Shown here: positions 1 through 5,241 of the stretch, piece after piece
Position numbering within the stretch: position 1 is the first letter of the stretch
How the letters are laid out: the number at the start of each line of letters is the position of its first letter
Origin: 66-474 sp035572335
GTDB taxonomy: Bacteria > Pseudomonadota > Gammaproteobacteria > Xanthomonadales > Rhodanobacteraceae
Assembly: GCA_035572335.1 (NCBI GenBank)
Contig: DATNAW010000059.1
Location: 1-8,200, forward strand
DNA length: 8,200 nt
Direction: 5' to 3'
The notes under the pieces: model-generated
The model's database searches: none
What the model was told of the DNA's origin: nothing
Seen by the model: only the letters and a program-made list of their open reading frames with translations
Position numbers and translations under genes: made by a program

Positions 1-68
1 CGCTTGGCCTTGAGCTGGTCGGCGCGTTCGTCGTCGGTAACGGGATTGGGGTTGATGGGCGAAGTCAT
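1..68 (-). CDS. N-terminus of probable HlyD/EmrA-type membrane fusion protein (partial)
   Basis: Only the first 22 codons are in the window; the gene continues past the left edge. The start is an ATG at 66-68 whose last bases overlap the stop of the outer-membrane factor gene as ATGA, which implies translational coupling. A weak AAGG ribosome site lies about 8 bases upstream. The visible peptide is polar and acidic (Asp-Asp-Glu-Arg-Ala-Asp, then Lys-rich), consistent with the cytoplasmic N-terminal tail that precedes the single membrane helix of EmrA/HlyD periplasmic adaptors. No diagnostic domain can be seen. The assignment rests on the order MarR, outer-membrane factor, next gene, which matches the emrRCAB arrangement known from Stenotrophomonas. 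An inner-membrane transporter placed directly here would be the main alternative. Confidence 0.6.
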   Translation of the reverse strand, partial: MTSPINPNPVTDDERADQLKAK

Positions 69-1558
69 TGTCTGGCCTTGTCCGCGGATGGCGGGGTTGA
101 AGTCATGGTGGCGAGCGCGGGCGCATCCTTGGCGGGCTCGAAACCGCCGCCCAGCGCTTCATTCAATGAAGCCCACGCATTGCTGCGCTGGGTCTGCACG
201 GAGGCAAGCTGCTGTTCGGCGGCGATCAGTTCCTGGCGCACGCTCAGCGCTTCCAGGAAGTTGCCGACGCCGGCGCGGTAGCGCTGCATCGCGAGCTTGT
301 ACGCATCCGCGGCGCTGCTGCGCGCGGTTTCGGCGTCGGCCACTTGCGCATCCAGCGAACGCACGTCGTCGACCTGCTCCGCGACCTGGTTGATCGCGTG
401 CACCAGCGTCTGGTTGTACTGCGCGACCGCGATGTCACGCGCGGCGTCCTTGCCGGCAAGGTTGGCACGCAGTGCGCCACCCTCGAAAATCGGCAGGCTC
501 AACGCAGGCTGGATGGTGTAGAAGCGGTTGGTCAGCGAAAAAAGATTCAGCGTGGACGGCGCGATCAGGCCCGCGAGCGAACTGATGCTGATGTTCGGCA
601 GGAACTTCGCCTTGGCCGCCTTGATGTCGTGGCCCGCGGCTTCGACGCGCCAGCGCGCGGCCACCACGTCCGGACGCCGGCCCAGCAGGTCGGCGGGCAA
701 ATCGCTCGGCAGCGCCAGCGTGGGAATTGTGGGCAGCGCGGGGCGCTCGATCGACAATGCGCGATCGGGCCCCTTGCCCAGCAACGCCGCAAGCACCAGG
801 CCGCTCGTGTGCACCGCGTTGTCGGCGGCTTCGAGGTGCGCGCGATCACTGGCGGCTTCGCCCTCGATGCGCGCCAGCGAGAACTTGCTGTCGATGCCGT
901 TGGCGACGCGTTTGTTGGTCAGGTTCAGGAAATCCTCAGCGCGCTGCAATTCGTCCTTCGCCAGATCGCGTTGCGCGTAGGCACCGGCGAGCCCGAAGTA
1001 CGCCTGCACCACGTCGGCCGAAAGCTTCAGGCGCGCGGCTTGCGCATCGACCTGCGCCGCGCGTGCATTGCCGACCGCAGCCTGCCACGAGGCGCGCTTG
1101 CCGCCCCACAGGTCGATGTCCCACTTGAAACTGAGGTAACCGAACCGGATCACGCCGAAATGACCGGACGCCAGTGGCGGCAGGATCGGCGGCACGCGCG
1201 CACCCGCGACACTGGCGCCGCCATTCAACGTCGGCTTGCGCGCAGCGTCGGCGGTGCCGGCCGCAGCCAGCGCCGCGCGCACGCGCGCGTCAACCAGCGA
1301 CATGTCGGGATTGTCGGCGAGCGCTTCATCCACCACCTTGTCGAGTTGCGCGTCGCCGATCGCCTTCCACCAATCCTGGTGCGGCCACGCGGCGGCGTCC
1401 ACCGTCACGCCGGCAAGGCTTTTTTCCGCATGCAGGCTGTCCGCCTGCGTGGGCGTCGCGGTGGAACGCAGGCCCCCGGTACTGGCGCAACCGGCCAACG
1501 CAATCGCCGCCAACGCGGCAACAAGACCTGAACGGTATCCGTGAACCGGAGGAGTCAT
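65..1558 (-). CDS. NodT-family outer-membrane efflux lipoprotein (EmrC-like)
   Basis: This is the outer-membrane channel of a tripartite efflux pump, of the TolC/OprM kind, which would pass substrates from the inner-membrane transporter and adaptor to the outside. The 497-residue protein begins with a lipoprotein signal peptide (residues 1-23) ending in a Leu-Ala-Gly-Cys lipobox. Cys24 is the lipidation site, and Ala at +2 fits sorting to the outer membrane. Two outer-membrane efflux (OEP) repeats follow. The family landmark LLGRRPDVVAARWRVEAA sits mid-protein, followed by the AKAKFLPNIS segment, and the QRYRAGVGNFLEAL segment comes near the C-terminus. I chose the ATG at 1558 because it gives a textbook lipoprotein leader. 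The longer frame starts at a TTG overlapping the marR stop and would bury the leader behind 18 extra residues. No good Shine-Dalgarno precedes the ATG. The gene lies 50 bp after the MarR gene and overlaps the next gene by 4 bp, so it is almost certainly mid-operon. The family is certain; the emrC equivalence is inferred from context. Confidence 0.93.
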   Translation of the reverse strand: MTPPVHGYRSGLVAALAAIALAGCASTGGLRSTATPTQADSLHAEKSLAGVTVDAAAWPHQDWWKAIGDAQLDKVVDEALADNPDMSLVDARVRAALAAAGTADAARKPTLNGGASVAGARVPPILPPLASGHFGVIRFGYLSFKWDIDLWGGKRASWQAAVGNARAAQVDAQAARLKLSADVVQAYFGLAGAYAQRDLAKDELQRAEDFLNLTNKRVANGIDSKFSLARIEGEAASDRAHLEAADNAVHTSGLVLAALLGKGPDRALSIERPALPTIPTLALPSDLPADLLGRRPDVVAARWRVEAAGHDIKAAKAKFLPNISISSLAGLIAPSTLNLFSLTNRFYTIQPALSLPIFEGGALRANLAGKDAARDIAVAQYNQTLVHAINQVAEQVDDVRSLDAQVADAETARSSAADAYKLAMQRYRAGVGNFLEALSVRQELIAAEQQLASVQTQRSNAWASLNEALGGGFEPAKDAPALATMTSTPPSADKARQ

Positions 1559-1608
1559 GGCAAAAGGCCGGTAAAAGAGTCGAAGTATGGGGACGGGGAA
1601 AAACGGAT

Positions 1609-2082
1609 TCAATCCGAGTCGTGCCGTTCCCGCTTGCCGCGGATGTCTTCCAGCACGCGCGTCAGCACGCCGTGCAAGGTTTCACGCTCGCGCAACGTCG
1701 CACATGCAAAAGTCTGCTCCGCGACTGCATCGCAGTAACCGATCAAGCGCTTGCGCAGGTGCTTGCCTTGCGTGGTCAGCTCCAGCCGCAACGCACGGCG
1801 ATCGACCGGATCGGGAAGCCGCTTGAGATAGCCCCGTTGTTCCAGTTTGTCCAGCAAACGTGTCAGCGCACCGGGGTTGTAGTGAAGCGCGCGCGCAAGT
1901 TCGACGGGTGTCAGCGATTCCTCGTGACCGAGCAGCTTGAGTGCCACGAATTGCGTGAAGTTCAGGTCAACACCCTGCCGCGCCATCTCCTCCTCCACCT
2001 CGGTGACGAATTCCGCGCGCAGCCGCCCGATCAGACGGCAAAGCTGGAAGGACCGGTCGGAGGAGGTTTCAGCACGATTCAT
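1609..2082 (-). CDS. MarR-family transcriptional repressor (EmrR-like)
   Basis: This is a 157-residue DNA-binding regulator, the usual MarR length, expected to act as a dimer that leaves its operator when it binds small aromatic or phenolic ligands. The winged helix-turn-helix spans about residues 57-100: LTPVELARALHYNP, then a recognition helix (GALTRLLDKLEQRGYL), then the wing with the family's DPVDRRALRLELT signature. The flanking N- and C-terminal helices form the dimer interface in this family. It is the first gene of the efflux operon, upstream of the NodT-type channel, as emrR is in emrRCAB. The start is the ATG at 2080-2082. No Shine-Dalgarno is visible, and a predicted minus-strand promoter places the transcript start at or next to this ATG, so translation may be leaderless. 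A palindrome overlapping the promoter -35 suggests autorepression. The family is certain; the ligand and targets are inferred. Confidence 0.93.
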   Translation of the reverse strand: MNRAETSSDRSFQLCRLIGRLRAEFVTEVEEEMARQGVDLNFTQFVALKLLGHEESLTPVELARALHYNPGALTRLLDKLEQRGYLKRLPDPVDRRALRLELTTQGKHLRKRLIGYCDAVAEQTFACATLRERETLHGVLTRVLEDIRGKRERHDSD

Positions 2083-2089
2083 GCCGAGG

Positions 2090-2117
2090 ATGATACTGTT
2101 TTGGCTTTAATTGTCAA
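2090..2117 (-). promoter_or_regulatory. Predicted sigma70 promoter of the marR-efflux operon
   Basis: Reading the minus strand, a perfect -35 TTGACA (2117-2112) is followed after 16 bases by TATCAT (2095-2090), which matches the -10 consensus at five of six positions. The expected start falls at 2083 or 2082, that is, on or beside the A of the marR ATG. The hexamers and spacing are read directly; promoter activity is inferred. Confidence 0.65.
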
Positions 2118-2129
2118 GGCAATTATATT
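2101..2129 (+). promoter_or_regulatory. Predicted divergent promoter for the PagL-like gene
   Basis: On the plus strand TTGGCT (2101-2106) and TATATT (2124-2129) are separated by 17 bases, giving a moderate -35 (four of six) and a good -10 (five of six). Transcription would start near 2136, leaving a leader of about 110 bases before the PagL-like gene. The promoter lies in the only clearly AT-rich patch of the region. It overlaps the minus-strand promoter of marR, so the two probably compete or are controlled together. Confidence 0.5.
2108..2125. promoter_or_regulatory. Palindrome, candidate MarR operator
   Basis: TAATTG and CAATTA form a perfect inverted repeat with a 6-base spacer, 18 bp in total, a size and AT-rich make-up typical of sites bound by MarR-family dimers. 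It covers the -35 of the marR promoter and lies between the -35 and -10 of the divergent promoter, so a bound dimer should block both. The palindrome is seen directly; binding by the adjacent MarR protein is inferred. Confidence 0.55.
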
Positions 2130-2234
2130 TCAGGCAATGTTCGACCGGGCAACCAACAGGACCACACGGAACGGTTGAACTGCCCGCATGGCGGCCCAAC
2201 TTACGGCCTCCATTCCAACTGATGCCCTGGACGG

Positions 2235-2240
2235 GCGAGG
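2235..2240 (+). promoter_or_regulatory. Ribosome binding site of the PagL-like gene
   Basis: GCGAGG, with a GAGG core, ends six bases before the ATG at 2247. This fixes the start and gives a protein that begins exactly at its signal peptide. A small hairpin (GCCC 2224-2227 with GGGC 2233-2236) touches the first bases of the site. Confidence 0.6.
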
Positions 2241-2246
2241 TCGATC

Positions 2247-2729
2247 ATGTCATCCCTGCACAAATTCAGTCTGCTGGCGTTGCTTGCATTCCCGCTGGCC
2301 AGCCATGCGACGGGGTTCGACCTCACCGCGGGCCCGAGCGTCACCTCGTCCGAACGCACCACCGCCTCCGTGTTCGCCAGCGTGTTCGGTGAACACCCCG
2401 AGGACAACCGCATCCACCTCGAACCGATCGGCACTGTCGGCTGGATCGATTCACGCAATACGCGCAAGGACGATCTGGATCACGAAGTGTTCGTGGCCGG
2501 CGGCGGCGTGCGCGTCCTCGCGGCCAACCATCACTGGTTCGTCAGCGAACAGCTGGCGGCGACCAGCACCCGCACTGACGCGCTTTCCAGCCGCTTCGAA
2601 TTCATGACCAGCGCCGGCTGGCAGGACGGCCACTTCATCGTGATGCTGCGCCACATTTCCAACGCGCATCTGCTGGGCGGCGGCAAGAACCTGGGTGAAA
2701 CGATGTTGCTGGGCGGCGTGAAGTTCTAG
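2247..2729 (+). CDS. PagL-like lipid A 3-O-deacylase (acyloxyacyl hydrolase family)
   Basis: This is a 160-residue exported protein. It has a Sec signal peptide (residues 1-21, cleavage after Ser-His-Ala), then alternating polar and apolar segments that fit a small outer-membrane beta-barrel, and a terminal Phe as is usual for barrel proteins. The C-terminal segment RHISNAHLLGGGKNLGET resembles the PagL active-site region. His136 and Ser138 form the HxSN motif, and Glu151 is in the place of the third catalytic residue, one position further away than I recall for the Pseudomonas enzyme. PagL removes the 3-O-linked acyl chain from lipid A in the outer membrane, which changes envelope properties and innate immune recognition. 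The gene is divergent from the marR-efflux operon and the only plus-strand gene here. Its stop codon overlaps that of the convergent sulfurtransferase gene. The fold and motif support the family well; lipid A activity is inferred. Confidence 0.75.
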   Translation: MSSLHKFSLLALLAFPLASHATGFDLTAGPSVTSSERTTASVFASVFGEHPEDNRIHLEPIGTVGWIDSRNTRKDDLDHEVFVAGGGVRVLAANHHWFVSEQLAATSTRTDALSSRFEFMTSAGWQDGHFIVMLRHISNAHLLGGGKNLGETMLLGGVKF

Positions 2730-3577
2730 TTGCCGGTCGCAACCGGTCGCGCCGGATCACCCACCCAACCGCTCCACGACGGCGCGAACACGCGCGAGCC
2801 GCGCAGGCCGGCCGCCTCCATCGCCAGCAGGTTGTGGCAAGCCGTCACGCCGGAACCGCACATGTGCACCACGTCGCGCGGCGAGCGGTCACCCAGCAGG
2901 GTTTCGAATTCCACGCGCAAATTTTCCGCAGGCTTGAAGCGACCGTCGCCAGCCAGGTTCTGCGAGAACGGGCGGTTGCGTGCGCCGGGCACATGGCCGG
3001 CAGCGCGATCGATGGGTTCGGATTCGCCGCGGAAGCGCGGCGCGGCACGCGCATCCAGCAACAGCGTCGACGGTTTGCCGCGCAGGGCTTCCAGTTCCTC
3101 GAAATAAACCACCGCCGAGGGATCGGCAGGCAAGTCGACCGTGGTCATCTCGCGCGGCGCCGCCGCACCGTGCTCGACAGGCCGCGACGCCGCAAGCCAC
3201 GCCTGCCAGCCTCCATCCAGCACGCACGCGTCGATGTGGGCAAGCCGCAGCATCCACCACAACCGCGCCGCGGCGAGCGCGCCACCGGCGTCGTCGTACG
3301 CCACGATCCACTGCCCCTTGCGCCAGCCCCAGCGCGACAACGTGCGCGCGAACGCGGCCACGTCCGGCAGGGGATGCCGGCCCAGATCCTTTTTCGAGAG
3401 GTCGGAAAGATCGTGGTCGAGGCTGGCGTACACCGCGCCCGGAATGTGCGCTTCAAGATAATCGCGCTCGCCCTTCGCGGGATCGGCGAGTGCAAACCGG
3501 CAATCGACGATCAGCACGGATTCCGGCGTCAGCGCCGCCAGCGTCCCGGCATCCATCAATACATCGAGCGCTTTCAT
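2726..3577 (-). CDS. sseA: 3-mercaptopyruvate sulfurtransferase (SseA-type tandem rhodanese)
   Basis: This 283-residue cytoplasmic enzyme consists of two rhodanese domains, an inactive N-terminal one (about 1-135) and a catalytic C-terminal one (about 155-278). It would move sulfur from 3-mercaptopyruvate or thiosulfate to thiol acceptors or cyanide through a cysteine persulfide. The catalytic Cys240 sits in the loop CGSGVTA. That loop matches mercaptopyruvate sulfurtransferases, whereas thiosulfate sulfurtransferases typically have CRKGVT. Both domains carry the rhodanese HIPGA/HVPGA signature (residues 44-48 and 195-199), and Arg181/Arg183 lie where substrate-binding arginines occur in the family. 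The start is the ATG at 3575-3577, which overlaps the stop of the upstream Nudix gene as ATGA. The gene ends at a TAG that shares the tetranucleotide CTAG with the stop of the convergent PagL-like gene. The family is secure; donor preference is judged only from the active-site loop. Confidence 0.93.
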   Translation of the reverse strand: MKALDVLMDAGTLAALTPESVLIVDCRFALADPAKGERDYLEAHIPGAVYASLDHDLSDLSKKDLGRHPLPDVAAFARTLSRWGWRKGQWIVAYDDAGGALAAARLWWMLRLAHIDACVLDGGWQAWLAASRPVEHGAAAPREMTTVDLPADPSAVVYFEELEALRGKPSTLLLDARAAPRFRGESEPIDRAAGHVPGARNRPFSQNLAGDGRFKPAENLRVEFETLLGDRSPRDVVHMCGSGVTACHNLLAMEAAGLRGSRVFAPSWSGWVGDPARPVATGN

Positions 3578-4179
3578 TTCATGACACCCATTCGTTGCAT
3601 CAGGTTGACCAGCATCGCCGCCGTCGCGCCCCAGATGCGCGGCTCGACACCGACGTATTCATACACCTTGCGCGACTCGCCGCGCGCGCGGAAATCGAAC
3701 TGGCGCAGGTTGGCGGGGTCCAGCAGGAAGTCGAGCGGCACTTCGAACAGCTTCGCCACTTCGTCCGGCTGCGGCACCAGTACGGCGTCGCCTGCCAGGC
3801 GCGCGACCACCGGTGTCACGCAGAAACCGCTGACCGTTTCGAGGCAATCGATGAAGCCCAGTGGCTCGACGGCGTTCGGGTCCAGCGCGATTTCCTCGCG
3901 GCTTTCGCGCAATGCGGTTTCGATCGCGCCCGAGTCGCCGTGGTCGGTGCGGCCACCGGGAAAACTCACCTGCCCCGCGTGGTGTGCAAGATCCTCGCGG
4001 CGCAGCGTGAAAACCATGCGCGGTTCCGGCACGTCGCGGATCGCCATCAGCACCGCGGCATCCGCGCGCGGTCCTTCGCCGATCAGGTCGAGCAGGTGAT
4101 CGTGGTTCCATGCAGGCGGTGCGGGCGGCGACTCGATGGGATGCAACGCGCGCGTGATGGCGTCGAACCCGTGGGTCAT
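3574..4179 (-). CDS. Nudix hydrolase, probable CoA pyrophosphatase (NudL/YeaB type)
   Basis: This 201-residue enzyme is expected to cleave a pyrophosphate bond, most likely in coenzyme A or oxidised CoA, giving 4'-phosphopantetheine and 3',5'-ADP. The Nudix box begins at FPGGRTD (residues 73-79) and ends with LRESREEIAL (90-99), whose Arg91, Glu92, Glu95 and Glu96 are the metal-binding and catalytic core. The block just before it, TLRREDLAHHAGQVSFPGG, matches the extra motif that marks the CoA-hydrolysing subfamily, formerly UPF0035. The later TVSGFCVTPVV and RIWGATAAML segments are also typical of NudL. The start is the ATG at 4177-4179, which overlaps the DUF1289 stop as ATGA. No Shine-Dalgarno is visible, so translation probably depends on that coupling. 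The gene in turn overlaps the sulfurtransferase gene by four bases. The subfamily is strongly supported; the exact substrate is inferred. Confidence 0.92.
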   Translation of the reverse strand: MTHGFDAITRALHPIESPPAPPAWNHDHLLDLIGEGPRADAAVLMAIRDVPEPRMVFTLRREDLAHHAGQVSFPGGRTDHGDSGAIETALRESREEIALDPNAVEPLGFIDCLETVSGFCVTPVVARLAGDAVLVPQPDEVAKLFEVPLDFLLDPANLRQFDFRARGESRKVYEYVGVEPRIWGATAAMLVNLMQRMGVMK

Positions 4180-4373
4180 GGCCGCGGCGGCGGACGCAAA
4201 GGTTGCTGTTCGCGCATCCAGCGCCTGCGGTCGTCATTGCTCATCGTGCCCCAGCGCGCGATTTCCGCCAGCGTGCGGCGGCAACCGATGCACAAGCCGT
4301 CGGCATCCATGCGGCACACGCCAATGCACGGGCTCACGGGTGTTTCGTCGAGACGGGCGGGTTCGATCCGCAT
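4176..4373 (-). CDS. DUF1289 small four-cysteine protein
   Basis: This is a 65-residue protein of the DUF1289 family (YdhL-like), whose biochemical role is not known to me. The core SPCIGVCRMDADGLCIGCRR carries four cysteines as C-x3-C and C-x2-C, which could hold zinc or an iron-sulfur cluster. It is followed by the usual EIARWGTMSNDDRRRWM helix and a basic, proline-rich tail. I chose the ATG at 4371-4373. The frame extends six codons upstream to a TTG at 4391, but neither start has a well-placed ribosome site (a GGCGG directly abuts the ATG). The gene lies about 50 bp downstream of the FKBP gene, and its stop overlaps the Nudix start. DUF1289 genes are often found next to metabolic genes, so position alone does not reveal function. 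Family membership is clear; metal binding is inference. Confidence 0.88.
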   Translation of the reverse strand: MRIEPARLDETPVSPCIGVCRMDADGLCIGCRRTLAEIARWGTMSNDDRRRWMREQQPLRPPPRP

Positions 4374-4424
4374 CCGCCAAGCGTAACGCAACGCGCGTGA
4401 ATCGATGCGCGTCGCTCGGGCGGA

Positions 4425-5138
4425 CTAAGGCCGCACGTCGAGCAGGCGGATGTCGAACACCAGCGCTTCGTTGGGGCCGATGCGCGGCAGGTCGCCGCGG
4501 ATGCCGTAGGCCTGGTCGGGCGGCACGAATACCTGCCAGTGATCACCCACGTGCATGCGGGTGATGATCTGGCGCCAGCCGGGGATCATGAACTTGACCG
4601 GATACACCGCGGGCTTGCCGGTGTCGGCGGTGTCGGCGAACACGGTGCCATCGAGGAACTGGCCGCGGAATTGCAACGTGACCTCGCTGTCGACGGTGGG
4701 GCTCTTGTCGCCATTGCCACCATCGAGCACCTTGTACTGCACGCCGGATGGCAGCGTGACCACGCCCTGCTTCTTGCCGTTCTCGGCGAAGAACGCGCGC
4801 GCCTTCTGCAGGTTGGCGGTGGCGAGTTTCTGGTAGGCCGCGCGCGCGTCGGCGACCATCCGGGCTTCCATCGCCTGCAGCACGCGCTGCATGGTTTGCG
4901 GCGGATATTCGGGTTTCTTGCGCGAGTAACCGTCCTGCACGCCGCGCATGACGGCTCCGAGGTCGACGCCGGGCTGGCGCTGCTGCAGGTCGCGACCGGC
5001 CGCGTAGCCGAGCGCGTAGGAAAGCTCGGCCCGATCCGCGACGGGCGCGGCCGAGGTTTTCGGGGGTTGCGCCCGCAGCACGCCGGCCGGCAACAACGCG
5101 CCCGCCGCAAGCACCAGCACGATCACGATCCTGCTCAT
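4425..5138 (-). CDS. Periplasmic FKBP-type peptidyl-prolyl cis-trans isomerase (FkpA/Mip-like)
   Basis: This is a 237-residue secreted folding helper that would catalyse rotation about proline bonds and assist protein folding in the periplasm. A Sec signal peptide covers residues 1-23 (cleavage after Leu-Arg-Ala). A helical N-terminal dimerisation domain (about 35-125) has the LSYALGYAAGRDL start typical of FkpA/Mip. The FKBP domain (about 132-237) shows LDGTVF, IPGW (185-188), VPPDQAYG (205-212) and LVFDIRLLDV. Two usual active-site positions differ: the family Tyr is Phe157, and the Asp after the core Phe167 is Ala168. The open frame extends far upstream, but the ATG at 5136-5138 gives the signal peptide and has a weak GGAA site before it. 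A 103 bp gap separates it from the DUF1684 gene, so it may have its own promoter, though I see no convincing one. The family is certain; the precise orthologue is not. Confidence 0.92.
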   Translation of the reverse strand: MSRIVIVLVLAAGALLPAGVLRAQPPKTSAAPVADRAELSYALGYAAGRDLQQRQPGVDLGAVMRGVQDGYSRKKPEYPPQTMQRVLQAMEARMVADARAAYQKLATANLQKARAFFAENGKKQGVVTLPSGVQYKVLDGGNGDKSPTVDSEVTLQFRGQFLDGTVFADTADTGKPAVYPVKFMIPGWRQIITRMHVGDHWQVFVPPDQAYGIRGDLPRIGPNEALVFDIRLLDVRP

Positions 5139-5241
5139 GTCGGTTCCGAATCCCGCTTGTTGCAAAGAATGCCAAGGCGTTTCGTCGCGCCGCAAGCATC
5201 GCCAACTTTGAACGTCCCCGGTCGCAAAGGTTCCCTGATTT
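5139..5241. other. Intergenic gap between the DUF1684 and FKBP genes
   Basis: These 103 bases hold no gene. On the minus strand there is a weak CCCT...AGGG stem just past the DUF1684 stop, too short and without a T-run to count as a terminator, and no promoter with two good hexamers. I cannot tell whether the FKBP gene is transcribed from here or from mutL. Confidence 0.5.

Noticed and set aside
344..1531. A 395-codon plus-strand frame opposite the outer-membrane factor
   Set aside because: It has no recognisable domain or ribosome site, and the opposite strand encodes a complete lipoprotein of a known family.
2188..2607. A plus-strand frame starting in the leader and overlapping the PagL-like gene
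   Set aside because: It has no Shine-Dalgarno, an Arg/Ser/Pro-rich translation, and overlaps a gene with a signal peptide, good ribosome site and active-site motif.
2980..4386. Long plus-strand open frames (421 and 468 codons) opposite the sulfurtransferase and Nudix genes
   Set aside because: They are low-complexity Arg-rich translations antisense to genes with intact catalytic motifs; they are shadows of codon bias.
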